This document shows, in pieces, positions 24,765 through 33,477 of a stretch of 64,000 nucleotides of DNA. Under the pieces are notes generated by a model. It did no database searches and had not been told where the DNA came from. It saw nothing but the letters and a program-made list of their open reading frames with translations. This DNA is from Nocardioides phosphati. GTDB taxonomy: Bacteria > Actinomycetota > Actinomycetes > Propionibacteriales > Nocardioidaceae. Position numbers and translations under genes: made by a program. The stretch lies in NCBI RefSeq assembly GCF_014646375.1, contig NZ_BMNI01000002.1:186001-250000 (forward strand), read 5' to 3'. Each line of letters opens with the position of its first letter. Position 1 is the first letter of the stretch.

Positions 24765-26126
24765 TCAGGGACCGACCGCTGCGAGCAGCTCGGGACCGCT
24801 GAAGAGGTCGGCCGCGAGCGACGCGACGTCCTCGAGACTGACGGCGTTGATCCGCTCGAGCGCGTCGTCGAGGCCGATCAGCTCGTCGTAGATCAGCTCG
24901 GCCTTGCCGTTGCGCGACATGCGGGCACCGGAGTCCTCCAGGCCCATGATCATGCTGCCGGCGAGCTGCCGCTTGCCGCGGGCCAGCTCCTCGGCGGTGA
25001 TGCCGTCGCTGGCGACCTTCCGCAGCTCCGCGCGGACGACCGCCAGGGTCTCGTCGAGCTTGGCGGGCAGACAGCCGACCGCGACGCCGACCAGGCCCGC
25101 ATCGACGTGGTGGCTCGCGAACGAGTAGACCGAGTAGGCCAGCCCGCGCAGCTCGCGCACCTCCTGGAAGAGGCGGGACGACGAGCCGCCGCCCAGCACC
25201 GTGTTGAGGACGCCGAGCGCGAACCTGCGCTCGTCACTGCGGGTCAGGCCCCGGTGGCCCAGCACGACGTTGACCTGCTCGAGTGGCCGCCGGGCGTGGC
25301 GCTCCCCCGGCGTGACCCTGCGCGCCGTGGCGGCGAGCGTCGCGACGACGGGCTCCTCGTCCGTCGCCAGGAAGTCACCCCGGCCGAACGCCTCCCCCAC
25401 CTGGCGTACGACGGTGGCGTGGTCGACGTTGCCGGCGACCGAGACCACCATGTTGGCCGGACGGTAGTGCTTCGCGTAGAAGCGGCTGATCTGCGCCCGG
25501 GTGAGCGCCGTGATCGACTCCTCGGTGCCGGCGATGCCACGGCCCAGCGGGCTGTCTCCCCACGCCTGCTCGGCGAAGAGGTTGTGCACGACGTCCTCGG
25601 GGTCGTCGTCGTGCATGGCGATCTCGTCGAGGATGACCTCGCGCTCGGCCTCGACGTCGGCGTCGGTGATCACCGAGCTCGACATCATGTCGCCGAGCAC
25701 GTCGATCGCGAGCGGGAGGTCCTCAGCCAGCACGCGACCGTGGAAGCAGGTGTACTCCTTGGCGGTGAAGGCGTTGAAGTCACCGCCGATCTCGTCGAGC
25801 AGGATCGAGACGTCGAGCGCGGAGCGCGACGCCGTGCCCTTGAAGAGCAGGTGCTCGAGGAAGTGCGAGGCGCCGTGGAGCTTCGGCGTCTCGTGGCGCG
25901 AGCCGACACCGACCCAGACACCGATGCTGGCCGAGCGGACGCCGGTCATCTCCTCGGTGAGCACGCGGAGGCCGCCGGGCAGCACCGTGCGGCGTACGCG
26001 GGAGACGACGCGGCCGGCGTCGTCCTTCTCGACCAGGACGGTGCGGGTCGAGCCGATCTCCTGGGGAACGGACAACCGCCCGGCAGTTTCCTGCCGGGCG
26101 GTTGCCTTCTTGCGACGTGTGATCAC
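24765..26126 (-). CDS. M16-family zinc metallopeptidase (mitochondrial-processing-peptidase-like)
   Basis: Cytoplasmic or peripheral peptidase of the pitrilysin family. The inverted zinc motif HXXEH is intact (HFLEH, about residues 88-92), with the downstream Glu in EREVILDEI. The C-terminal half is the usual inactive M16 repeat with the GGSSSRLFQEVRE segment. The frame opens with GTG at 26126, 2 nt after the pnp stop. However, a 13-bp hairpin at 26074-26103 would lie within the first 20 codons, so the real start could be further downstream (for example the TTG near 26102). Located behind pnp, as in many actinobacteria and Bacillus (where the homologue is YmxG/MlpA). Confidence 0.9.
   Translation of the reverse strand: MITRRKKATARQETAGRLSVPQEIGSTRTVLVEKDDAGRVVSRVRRTVLPGGLRVLTEEMTGVRSASIGVWVGVGSRHETPKLHGASHFLEHLLFKGTASRSALDVSILLDEIGGDFNAFTAKEYTCFHGRVLAEDLPLAIDVLGDMMSSSVITDADVEAEREVILDEIAMHDDDPEDVVHNLFAEQAWGDSPLGRGIAGTEESITALTRAQISRFYAKHYRPANMVVSVAGNVDHATVVRQVGEAFGRGDFLATDEEPVVATLAATARRVTPGERHARRPLEQVNVVLGHRGLTRSDERRFALGVLNTVLGGGSSSRLFQEVRELRGLAYSVYSFASHHVDAGLVGVAVGCLPAKLDETLAVVRAELRKVASDGITAEELARGKRQLAGSMIMGLEDSGARMSRNGKAELIYDELIGLDDALERINAVSLEDVASLAADLFSGPELLAAVGP
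26074..26103 (-). terminator. Perfect hairpin just after pnp, inside the predicted M16 N-terminus
   Basis: 13-bp perfect stem (26074-26086 with 26091-26103) with a TTTC/GAAA tetraloop, starting 26 nt after the pnp stop on the minus strand. By position it looks like a pnp terminator or RNA-stabilising hairpin, yet the M16 reading frame runs through it. It may attenuate the downstream gene. Confidence 0.55.
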
Positions 26127-26128
26127 GC

Positions 26129-28354
26129 TCAGGCGTCCGACTCCGGAGCCTCGGCAGCGTCAGCCTCGTCAGCGCCCTCGATGAAGGGGACGAGCGAGAG
26201 CTTGCCGCGGTCGTCGATCTCGGCGATCTGGACCTGGATCTTCTGGCCGACGGAGACGACGTCCTCGACCGACTCCACGCGCTTGCCGTCGTTGAGAGCA
26301 CGGAGCTTCGTGATGTGGAGCAGGCCGTCCTTGCCCGGGAGCAGGGAGACGAACGCGCCGAAGTTGGTCGTCTTCACGACCGTGCCGAGGTAGCGCTCGC
26401 CAATCTCCGGCATGGTCGGGTTGGCGATCGCGTTGATCGCCGATCGGGCAGCCTCGGCAGCCTCGCCGTTGGTCGCGCCGATGTAGACGGTGCCGTCGTC
26501 CTCGATGGAGATCGAGGCGCCGGTGTCGTCCTGGATCTGGTTGATCATCTTGCCCTTCGGGCCGATGACCTCACCGATCTTGTCGACGGGGACCTTCACG
26601 GTGATGATGCGCGGCGCGTGGACCGACATCTCCTCGGGCTCGTCGATGGCCTCGGCCATGACGTCGAGGATCGTGTGGCGGGCGTCGCGGGCCTGGGTCA
26701 GGGCCGCAGCCAGGACCTCGGCCGGGATGCCGTCGAGCTTCGTGTCGAGCTGGAGGGCCGTGACGAACTCGCGCGTGCCGGCGACCTTGAAGTCCATGTC
26801 GCCGAACGCGTCCTCGGCACCGAGGATGTCGGTCAGCGCGACGTACTCGGTCTTGCCGTCGATCGTGTCGGAGATGAGACCCATGGCGATGCCCGCGACG
26901 GAGGCGCGGAGCGGAACGCCGGCCTGCAGCAGGGACAGCGTCGAGGCGCAGACCGAGCCCATCGAGGTGGAGCCGTTGGAGCCCATGGCCTCGGAGAGCT
27001 GGCGGATCGCGTAGGGGAACTCCTCGCGGGTCGGCAGGACCGGCAGGAGGGCGCGGCGCGCGAGCGCACCGTGACCGACCTCGCGGCGCTTCGGCGAACC
27101 GACGCGGCCCGTCTCGCCCGTGGAGAACGGCGGGAAGATGTACTTGTGCATGTACCGGCGGTGCTTCTCCGGCGACAGCGTGTCGAGCTGCTGCTCGAGC
27201 TTGAGCATGTCGAGGGTGGTGACGCCCAGGATCTGGGTCTCGCCACGCTCGAAGAGGGCCGAGCCGTGCACGCGCGGGATGACCTCGACCTCGGCGCTCA
27301 GGGCGCGGATGTCGGAGAGGCCACGGCCGTCGATGCGGACCTTGTCGCGCAGGACGCGCTCACGCACGCACTGCTTGGAGACGGAGCGGAACGCCGCGCC
27401 GATCTCCTTCTCGCGACCCTCGAACTGCGGGCCGACCTGCTCCAGGAGCGCGGCCTTGAGCTCGTCGAGCTTCTCCTCGCGGTCCTGCTTGTCGGCGATC
27501 GTCATGGCCTCGGAGACCTGCGCCTTGCACGCAGCCTCGACGGCCGCGAACACGTCGTCCTCGTAGTCGAGGAAGATCGGGAACTCCTGGACGGGCTTCG
27601 CGGCGACCTTCGCCAGCTCGGCCTGCGCCTCGCAGAGCTGCTTGATGAAGGGCTTGGCGGCCTCGAGGCCGGTCGCGACGACCTCCTCGGAGGGAGCCTG
27701 CACGCCCGACTGGACGAGGTCCCAGGTCTGCTCGGTGGCCTCGGCCTCGACCATCATGATCGCGACGTCGCCGGTCTCGGTGACACGGCCGGCGACGACC
27801 ATGTCGAAGACGGCGCGCTCGAGCTCGGAGTGGCGCGGGAAGGCGACCCACTGGCCGTCGATGAGGGCGACGCGGACGCCACCGACCGGGCCGGAGAACG
27901 GCAGGCCGGAGATCTGCGTGGACGCCGACGCGGCGTTGATCGCGAGCACGTCGTACGGCACGTCGGGGTTGAGCGCCATGACGGTGATGACGACCTGGAC
28001 CTCGTTGCGCAGACCCTTCTTGAAGGTCGGGCGCAGCGGGCGGTCGATGAGGCGGCAGGCGAGGATCGCGTCCTCGCCCGGGCGACCCTCGGAGCGGAAG
28101 AAGGAGCCGGGGATCTTGCCCGCGGCGTACATGCGCTCCTCGACGTCGATCGTCAGCGGGAAGAAGTCGAAGTGGTCCTTCGGCGTCTTGCCGGCGGTCG
28201 TCGCCGAGAGAAGCATGGTGTCGTCGTCGAGGTACGCGGTGACGGCACCGGCGGCCTGACGAGCGAGGAGACCCGACTCGAACTTGATCGTGCGGGTGCC
28301 GAACTTGCCGTTGTCGAGAACGGTCTCGACAGCAGAGATGGTTGCCTCGGTCAA
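26129..28354 (-). CDS. pnp: Polyribonucleotide nucleotidyltransferase (PNPase)
   Basis: 3'-5' phosphorolytic exoribonuclease and RNA-tailing enzyme. At 741 residues it has two RNase PH core domains (roughly 10-230 and 320-560, with an alpha-helical insert between them), the [13 protein letters not shown] and GRSFVFRPL-region type motifs (here [11 protein letters not shown]), then KH ([19 protein letters not shown]) and S1 ([20 protein letters not shown]) domains. An acidic tail ends the protein. The start is a TTG at 28354 with an AAAGGG site about 8 nt upstream. Follows rpsO in the same direction, the common rpsO-pnp order, with a structured 294-nt gap. Confidence 0.96.
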   Translation of the reverse strand: MTEATISAVETVLDNGKFGTRTIKFESGLLARQAAGAVTAYLDDDTMLLSATTAGKTPKDHFDFFPLTIDVEERMYAAGKIPGSFFRSEGRPGEDAILACRLIDRPLRPTFKKGLRNEVQVVITVMALNPDVPYDVLAINAASASTQISGLPFSGPVGGVRVALIDGQWVAFPRHSELERAVFDMVVAGRVTETGDVAIMMVEAEATEQTWDLVQSGVQAPSEEVVATGLEAAKPFIKQLCEAQAELAKVAAKPVQEFPIFLDYEDDVFAAVEAACKAQVSEAMTIADKQDREEKLDELKAALLEQVGPQFEGREKEIGAAFRSVSKQCVRERVLRDKVRIDGRGLSDIRALSAEVEVIPRVHGSALFERGETQILGVTTLDMLKLEQQLDTLSPEKHRRYMHKYIFPPFSTGETGRVGSPKRREVGHGALARRALLPVLPTREEFPYAIRQLSEAMGSNGSTSMGSVCASTLSLLQAGVPLRASVAGIAMGLISDTIDGKTEYVALTDILGAEDAFGDMDFKVAGTREFVTALQLDTKLDGIPAEVLAAALTQARDARHTILDVMAEAIDEPEEMSVHAPRIITVKVPVDKIGEVIGPKGKMINQIQDDTGASISIEDDGTVYIGATNGEAAEAARSAINAIANPTMPEIGERYLGTVVKTTNFGAFVSLLPGKDGLLHITKLRALNDGKRVESVEDVVSVGQKIQVQIAEIDDRGKLSLVPFIEGADEADAAEAPESDA

Positions 28355-28609
28355 GGCGAACCCTTTCTGTACGTGGAGCGATCCACGAACCGCCTTTCGA
28401 AGGCGGGTGCTGCAGATGAGTCCCCGCCTGGTCCCTCATGTGAGGGGGCCGGTCTTCGATCGAGGCCCGCAGCGGTGCCCCCAACGAAGGGGAGGTCTGA
28501 AGGCCACTACCGAGGACCGTGCCGACGTGTGCGCGGGTCGCTCCGGATGATGTGGATGTGTTCAGTTGTGTGTGCGGGGCGAGCCTACCGAGCGCGCCCC
28601 TGTGATGAA
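28355..28609 (-). promoter_or_regulatory. Structured leader of pnp with several hairpins
   Basis: This stretch between the rpsO terminator and pnp has no gene. It holds a series of hairpins: CGTGGA-GCGA-TCCACG at 28372-28387, a 7-bp stem with TCG loop at 28390-28406, and a 28433-28446 palindrome extended to 28430-28450. In other bacteria pnp mRNA leaders fold into RNase III substrates through which PNPase represses itself; a similar role here is inferred from position and structure. A promoter is expected near 28560-28605 but no hexamer is clear. Confidence 0.5.
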
Positions 28610-28644
28610 AGAGAGCCGCCGCCCGTGTCGGGCAGCGGCTCTCT
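28610..28644 (-). terminator. Terminator after rpsO
   Basis: 16-bp stem with one G-U pair (28610-28625 with 28629-28644) and a 3-nt loop, ending 4 nt after the rpsO stop codon. Partial readthrough into pnp is possible. Confidence 0.82.
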
Positions 28645-28648
28645 CAGG

Positions 28649-28924
28649 TCATCGGCGGAGGCCGAGGCGCTCGATGATCGAGCGGTAACGCTCGATCTCG
28701 GTCTTCTGCAGGTAGTTCAGCAGACGACGGCGCTGGCCGACGAGGAGCAGCAGGCCACGACGCGAGTGGTGGTCGTGCTTGTGCTGCTTGAGGTGCTCGG
28801 TGAGGTGCGAGATGCGGTGCGAGAGCAGCGCGATCTGGACCTCCGGAGAACCGGTGTCACCCTCGGACTTGCCGTACTCGGCGATGATCTTCTTCTTGGT
28901 CTCCGCGTCGGTACCGATCGACAT
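28649..28924 (-). CDS. rpsO: 30S ribosomal protein S15
   Basis: Primary 16S rRNA-binding protein of the small subunit platform. The 91-residue sequence is unmistakable: [20 protein letters not shown] near the N-terminus, [19 protein letters not shown] in the middle and [21 protein letters not shown] at the end. The ATG at 28924 is preceded by a good AAGGAGG site. A promoter with TTGGGC and TAGCCT boxes lies about 110 nt upstream. Followed by a terminator and then pnp. Confidence 0.97.
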   Translation of the reverse strand: MSIGTDAETKKKIIAEYGKSEGDTGSPEVQIALLSHRISHLTEHLKQHKHDHHSRRGLLLLVGQRRRLLNYLQKTEIERYRSIIERLGLRR

Positions 28925-29035
28925 AGCGCGGTCCTCCTTCGTCTCGTTGCGCGGCGCGCCCGGGCCTGTTCACCGGGGCACTCTGGTTCCGCGGCCGTTC
29001 TTACGGCGGTGCTGCCCGAAATGGGCAACCGGGCA

Positions 29036-29065
29036 AGGCTATCCCAGCGCCGACTCCCTGCCCAA
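29036..29065 (-). promoter_or_regulatory. Predicted rpsO promoter
   Basis: On the minus strand TTGGGC (29060-29065) is followed after 18 nt by TAGCCT (29036-29041), giving an rpsO leader of about 105 nt. It lies between the divergent rpsO and oxidoreductase genes. Confidence 0.45.
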
Positions 29066-29093
29066 TCGGCGCCCGTCCTGCCACGATGCAGGG

Positions 29094-31214
29094 ATGGAGA
29101 CCCAGCAGGCCCGGAAGACGCTCGGCGTGTGCAACCTGTGCGAGGCCATCTGCGGCCTCGAGCTGACGATCGAGGCAGGCCGGGTGACCGGCGTACGCGG
29201 CAACCCGGACGACCCGCTCTCGCGCGGGCACATCTGTCCGAAGGGCGTGGCGATCGGCGACATCCACGCCGACCCCGACCGCCTCCGCCAGCCCGTACGC
29301 CGGGTGGGCACCGGAGCTGACGCGCGGTGGGAGGAGATCACCTGGGACGAGGCGTTCGAGCTGGTCGCGAACGGTCTCTCCACCGCGATCAACCAGCACG
29401 GGCAGGACGCCCTGGCCATCTACCTCGGCAACCCCAACGTGCACAGCCTCGGGTCGATGACGCACGGCGTGACGCTGGCCGGCGCCTTCCGCACGCGCAA
29501 CCACTTCAGTGCGACCTCGGTCGACCAGCTCCCCCACCAGCTCGTCGCGCACCTCCTCTACGGGCACCAGCTGATGATCCCGATCCCCGACATCGACCGG
29601 ACCGACTACTTCCTCGTCTTCGGCGCCAACCCGATGGCCTCCAACGGATCCCTGATGACCGTCCCCGACTTCCCCGGTCGCCGGCGCGAGCTGCGCGAGC
29701 GCGGCGGTCGCATGGTCGTGGTGGACCCGCGGCGCACCGAGACCGCGAAGATCGCCGACGAGCACGTCTTCGTGCGGCCCGGCTCCGACGCGTGGGTCCT
29801 GCTCGCCCTGGTCCACACCCTGATCGACAGCGGCCTGGCCAACCCGCCGGAGTGGCTCGACGGGATCGATGCCGTCGCCGACGCGGTCGCGGAGTTCACC
29901 CCCGAGCGCGCGGAGGCGATGAGTGGGGTGCCGGCGGCGACGATCCGCCGGATCGCCACCGAGTTCGCGACGGCGCCGCGCGCCGCGGCGTACGGGCGGA
30001 TGGGGGTGTCGACCAACGAGTTCGGCACCGTGTGCCAGTGGGCGCTGCAGCTCCTCAACCTGCTCACCGGCAACGTCGACCGCGAGGGCGGCGTGATGCT
30101 GCCAACGCCGGCGATCGACCTGGTGAAGCTCGGCCTGCTCGGGCGCGGGCACGTGGGCCGGTTCGCGTCGCGGGTCCGCGGGGTGCCGGAGTTCGGCGGC
30201 GAGCTGCCGGTCTCGGTGATGCGCGAGGAGATGGAGACGCCGGGCAAGGGCCAGGTCCGCGCGCTGCTGACGGTCGCCGGCAACCCGGTGCTCTCGACGC
30301 CCGACGGCAGTGCGCTCGAGCGGGCGATCGCAGGGCTGGACTTCTACGTCGCGGTCGACATCTACGTCAACGAGACGACCCGGCACGCCGACGTCATCCT
30401 GCCGCCCACAAGTGCCCTCGAGCGCGACCACTACGACCTGGTCTTCCACCACTTCGCGGTCCGCAACACGGCCCGCTTCACCCCGGCGGTCTTCCCGAAG
30501 GCGCGCGACCAGCGCCACGACTGGGAGATCTTCCGCGAGATCGGGCTGCGGACCATCAAGCGGCTCGACCGCAGGCCACCGCTGCGCCGGCGGCTCGAGC
30601 TGCAGGTGCGGCTGCGCCCGAGCCCGACCTTCCTCATCGCCAACCTGCTCCGGTTCCGCTCGCCCGTCCGCATCACGGACCTGCGGAAGTCGCCCGCCGG
30701 CGTCGACCTCGGACCGCTGCAGGAAGGCCTCTTCCCGGAGCGGCTCATGACCAGGGCCAAGCGGGTCGACGCGGCGCAGCCGCTCGTGCTCGGCGACCTC
30801 GACCGGCTGCGCGCCCAGGCTCCCCCGGCCGACGGCGAGCTCCTGCTGATCGGCCGCCGGCACAAGCAGGACTGCAACTCCTGGATGCACAACAGCGAGC
30901 GCCTCACCAAGGGGCGCGACCGGCACCAGCTGCTGGTCAACCCCGCCGACCTCGACGCCCGTGGGCTCGTGTCGGGCGATCTCGTGACCGTGACCTCCCG
31001 CGTGGGCGCGGTGAAGGTGGAGGCACTCGCCACCGACGACGTGATGCCGGGTGTCGTGTCACTCCCCCACGGCTACGGGCACCAGCGCGACGGCGTACGC
31101 ATGGGGCGGGCGACGCAGGTCACCGGCGTCTCGATCAACGACCTGACCGACCCGGAGCGGCTCGACGTCAGCGGCAACGCGGCGTTCTCCGGGCTGCCGG
31201 TGACGCTCTCCTGA
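29094..31214 (+). CDS. Molybdopterin-dependent oxidoreductase with N-terminal [4Fe-4S] site
   Basis: A 706-residue member of the DMSO-reductase/formate-dehydrogenase superfamily. The N-terminal cluster motif is intact (Cys13, Cys16, Cys20, Cys48: CNLCEAIC...HICPKG), followed by the large Mo-bis-MGD domains (FLVFGANPMASNGS, VVDPRRTETAKIADEHV) and the C-terminal cap domain starting near residue 575 (LLLIGRRHKQDCNSWMHNSER). Near residues 138-146, where FdhF has its Sec/Cys Mo ligand, the sequence reads FSATSVDQL, so Ser or Asp would be the nearest candidate ligand. There is no Tat signal, so it is cytoplasmic, and no partner subunit gene. ATG at 29094 gives METQQARK; longer frames upstream overlap rpsO. 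Substrate unknown. Confidence 0.85.
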   Translation: METQQARKTLGVCNLCEAICGLELTIEAGRVTGVRGNPDDPLSRGHICPKGVAIGDIHADPDRLRQPVRRVGTGADARWEEITWDEAFELVANGLSTAINQHGQDALAIYLGNPNVHSLGSMTHGVTLAGAFRTRNHFSATSVDQLPHQLVAHLLYGHQLMIPIPDIDRTDYFLVFGANPMASNGSLMTVPDFPGRRRELRERGGRMVVVDPRRTETAKIADEHVFVRPGSDAWVLLALVHTLIDSGLANPPEWLDGIDAVADAVAEFTPERAEAMSGVPAATIRRIATEFATAPRAAAYGRMGVSTNEFGTVCQWALQLLNLLTGNVDREGGVMLPTPAIDLVKLGLLGRGHVGRFASRVRGVPEFGGELPVSVMREEMETPGKGQVRALLTVAGNPVLSTPDGSALERAIAGLDFYVAVDIYVNETTRHADVILPPTSALERDHYDLVFHHFAVRNTARFTPAVFPKARDQRHDWEIFREIGLRTIKRLDRRPPLRRRLELQVRLRPSPTFLIANLLRFRSPVRITDLRKSPAGVDLGPLQEGLFPERLMTRAKRVDAAQPLVLGDLDRLRAQAPPADGELLLIGRRHKQDCNSWMHNSERLTKGRDRHQLLVNPADLDARGLVSGDLVTVTSRVGAVKVEALATDDVMPGVVSLPHGYGHQRDGVRMGRATQVTGVSINDLTDPERLDVSGNAAFSGLPVTLS

Positions 31215-31233
31215 CGCAGCGCTGAAATGCGGC

Positions 31234-31269
31234 GACCCGCTGCCTCGTGGCGTCACGAGGCAGCGGGTC
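31234..31269. terminator. Bidirectional terminator between convergent oxidoreductase and MMPL genes
   Basis: Perfect 16-bp stem (31234-31249 with 31254-31269) and 4-nt loop. Confidence 0.88.
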
Positions 31270-31282
31270 GGTCGTTGCCGGC

Positions 31283-33400
31283 TCAGGCGTTGACGAGCTC
31301 CGCAGCGTCGTCGGGCTCGGACGACCCCTGACCGAGCTTGCTCGGCCACCAGATCTTGTCGCCGAGGTCGAGGTTGAGCGCGGTCACGAGGATCGAGCGG
31401 ACGACCATCGTGTCGAGCATGACGCCGAGCGCGACCGTCGTGCCCATCTCCACGAGGAAGACCAGGGGCAGCGACGCGAGCACCAGGAACGTGGCCGCGA
31501 GCACCACGCCGGCCGACGTGATCACGCCACCGGTCGAGGTCAGGCCGATCAGCGCGCCCTTACGAGTGCCGTGGACGGCCGACTCCTCCCGCACACGGGT
31601 CATCAGGAAGATGTTGTAGTCGATGCCCAGGGCCACCAGGAAGACGAACGCGAAGAGCGGGAAGCTCGGGTCCGACCCGGCGAAGCCGAAGACGTGCTCG
31701 AAGAGGAGCACCGAGATGCCCAGCGCCGCGCCGAACGACAGGATCACCGTCGCGAGGAGCACGAGCGGGGCGACCAGAGCCCGCAGCAGGAGCATCAGGA
31801 CCAGGAAGACCACGACCAGGACGATCGGGATGATCACCTTGTCGTCGCGCTGGCTGGCGCCCTTGGTGTCGAGCATCATCGCCGACTGGCCGGTCACGAG
31901 CGCGTCGGCACCCTTGACGCCGTGCACCGCGTCGCGGGCCGCGTCGACGACGTCGTACGCCGCGGGCGAGGAGACGTCGGCGTTGACCACGGCAGCGATC
32001 GCCACGACGCCGCCCTGCGGCGGGCCGAGCGGGAAGCTCTTGACCTGGCCGTTGGGCGTGGTGATCGGGTCGAGGCCGTCGACACCCTCGAGCGCCTGCT
32101 GGACCTCGGTCTGCTTCGCCGCGTTGGCCACGACCAGGAGCTGGTTGGACTGGTCGGCCATGCCGTGGGCGACCAGCACCTTCTGGCCCGTGATCGAGTC
32201 GAACTCCTTGGTGTAGGTGTCGTCGCTCGAGAGGCCGTTGGCGTCGAGGCGGAAGAGGCCGAGGCAGGCGATCGCGAGCAGGATCGTGCCGCCGACCCAG
32301 ATGGTGCGCGGGCGCACCGCGATCCGCTGACCGATCCGTGCCCACACGCCGGACTCGCCCGGCTCGACGGAGCCGAACTCCGGGCGCTTCGGCCAGAAGA
32401 CCCAGCGGCCGCAGATGACCAGCAGCGCGGGAAGCAGCGTGACCATCACGAGGTAGGTCATCGCGACGCCGATCGCCACGACCGGGCCCATGCCGCGGGT
32501 GGAGCTCATCTCGGCGAAGGTCAGGCAGAGCATGCCGAGCGCGACCGTGGCCGCGCTCGCGAGGATCGCGGGGGCCGCGCGGTGGAGCGCATGGGCCATC
32601 GCCTCGTGGCGGTCCTCGTAGTTGCGCAGCTCCTCGCGGTAGCGGGAGACGAGCAGCAACGCGTAGTCGGTGCCGGCACCGATGCAGAGGATGCTGAGGA
32701 TCGCCTGGCTCTGGCCGTTGACGGTGAGGTGGGCGTACTTCGCCATCAGGTAGACGAAGCCCATCGTCACGCCGAGGCCGACCGCCACGCTGAAGATCGG
32801 GAGGAACCAGAGATAGGGGCTGCGGTAGACGAAGAGCAGGATCACGATGACGACCAGGCCCGCGGCAAGGAGCAGCGTCGTGTCGAGCCCGCCGAAGGCC
32901 TCGGCCGCGTCAGCGGCGGAGCCGCCACTGCCGGTCACGTGGAGCTTGACCCCGTCATGGTCACCGATGGCGCGGATGTCGTCGACGAGCGCCGGCATCT
33001 TGTTCCAGCCGTTCTTGCCGACGTCGAACTTGACCGTCAGCTGGGCGACCTCGCCGTCCTTGGAGAGCAGCGGCGGCGCGATGGTGCCCTGGACCCCCTC
33101 GAGCTTCGAGAGCTCGGGGATGTCGCCTGCCGCCACCTTCGCGAGGGCGTCACCCGTGACCGTCGTCGAGGTGTAGACGAGGGTCGTGGGGATGGTGTTG
33201 GGGTCCTGGAACGGCGTCATCTTGTCGAAGCCCTGGGTCGACTCGGCCGAGGCCGGGAGCCAGGACTTGGCCTCGTTGTTCTGGACGTCCGCGAGCTTGC
33301 CGGCGAAACCGCCGAAGACCACCATCGCGAGGATCCAGAACACGAGGACGACGTACTTCGTCTTGCGCCCGGTCAGGGCGCCGGCAACGTGTCTGTGCAT
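31283..33400 (-). CDS. MMPL-family (RND superfamily) transporter
   Basis: A 705-residue integral membrane protein with two repeats of one helix, a large external loop and five helices. The N-terminal TM is at about residues 16-33 (VVLVFWILAMVVFGGFA). Proton-relay-type segments appear as GTDYALLLVSRYREEL in repeat 1 and LGIDYNIFLMTRVREE in repeat 2 (the conserved D-Y pairs). Mycobacterial homologues export lipids and siderophores; the compact 705-residue form is a general actinobacterial type and its substrate is not predictable here. The ATG at 33400 has CAGGCT 7 nt upstream. No TetR regulator is adjacent. Confidence 0.92.
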   Translation of the reverse strand: MHRHVAGALTGRKTKYVVLVFWILAMVVFGGFAGKLADVQNNEAKSWLPASAESTQGFDKMTPFQDPNTIPTTLVYTSTTVTGDALAKVAAGDIPELSKLEGVQGTIAPPLLSKDGEVAQLTVKFDVGKNGWNKMPALVDDIRAIGDHDGVKLHVTGSGGSAADAAEAFGGLDTTLLLAAGLVVIVILLFVYRSPYLWFLPIFSVAVGLGVTMGFVYLMAKYAHLTVNGQSQAILSILCIGAGTDYALLLVSRYREELRNYEDRHEAMAHALHRAAPAILASAATVALGMLCLTFAEMSSTRGMGPVVAIGVAMTYLVMVTLLPALLVICGRWVFWPKRPEFGSVEPGESGVWARIGQRIAVRPRTIWVGGTILLAIACLGLFRLDANGLSSDDTYTKEFDSITGQKVLVAHGMADQSNQLLVVANAAKQTEVQQALEGVDGLDPITTPNGQVKSFPLGPPQGGVVAIAAVVNADVSSPAAYDVVDAARDAVHGVKGADALVTGQSAMMLDTKGASQRDDKVIIPIVLVVVFLVLMLLLRALVAPLVLLATVILSFGAALGISVLLFEHVFGFAGSDPSFPLFAFVFLVALGIDYNIFLMTRVREESAVHGTRKGALIGLTSTGGVITSAGVVLAATFLVLASLPLVFLVEMGTTVALGVMLDTMVVRSILVTALNLDLGDKIWWPSKLGQGSSEPDDAAELVNA

Positions 33401-33477
33401 GGGTCACAGCCTGCCGCTCCCCACCGACAAACGCATCAGGATTACCCCTGAGGCAGCCCCCTACTTAGGTAGCGAAA

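Noticed and set aside
26315-29320. 1001-codon open frame on the plus strand opposite pnp and rpsO
   Set aside because: It mirrors the codon structure of pnp on the other strand, a common result of high GC; its translation is low-complexity Arg/Asp/Gly/Val and the opposite frame is an unmistakable PNPase.
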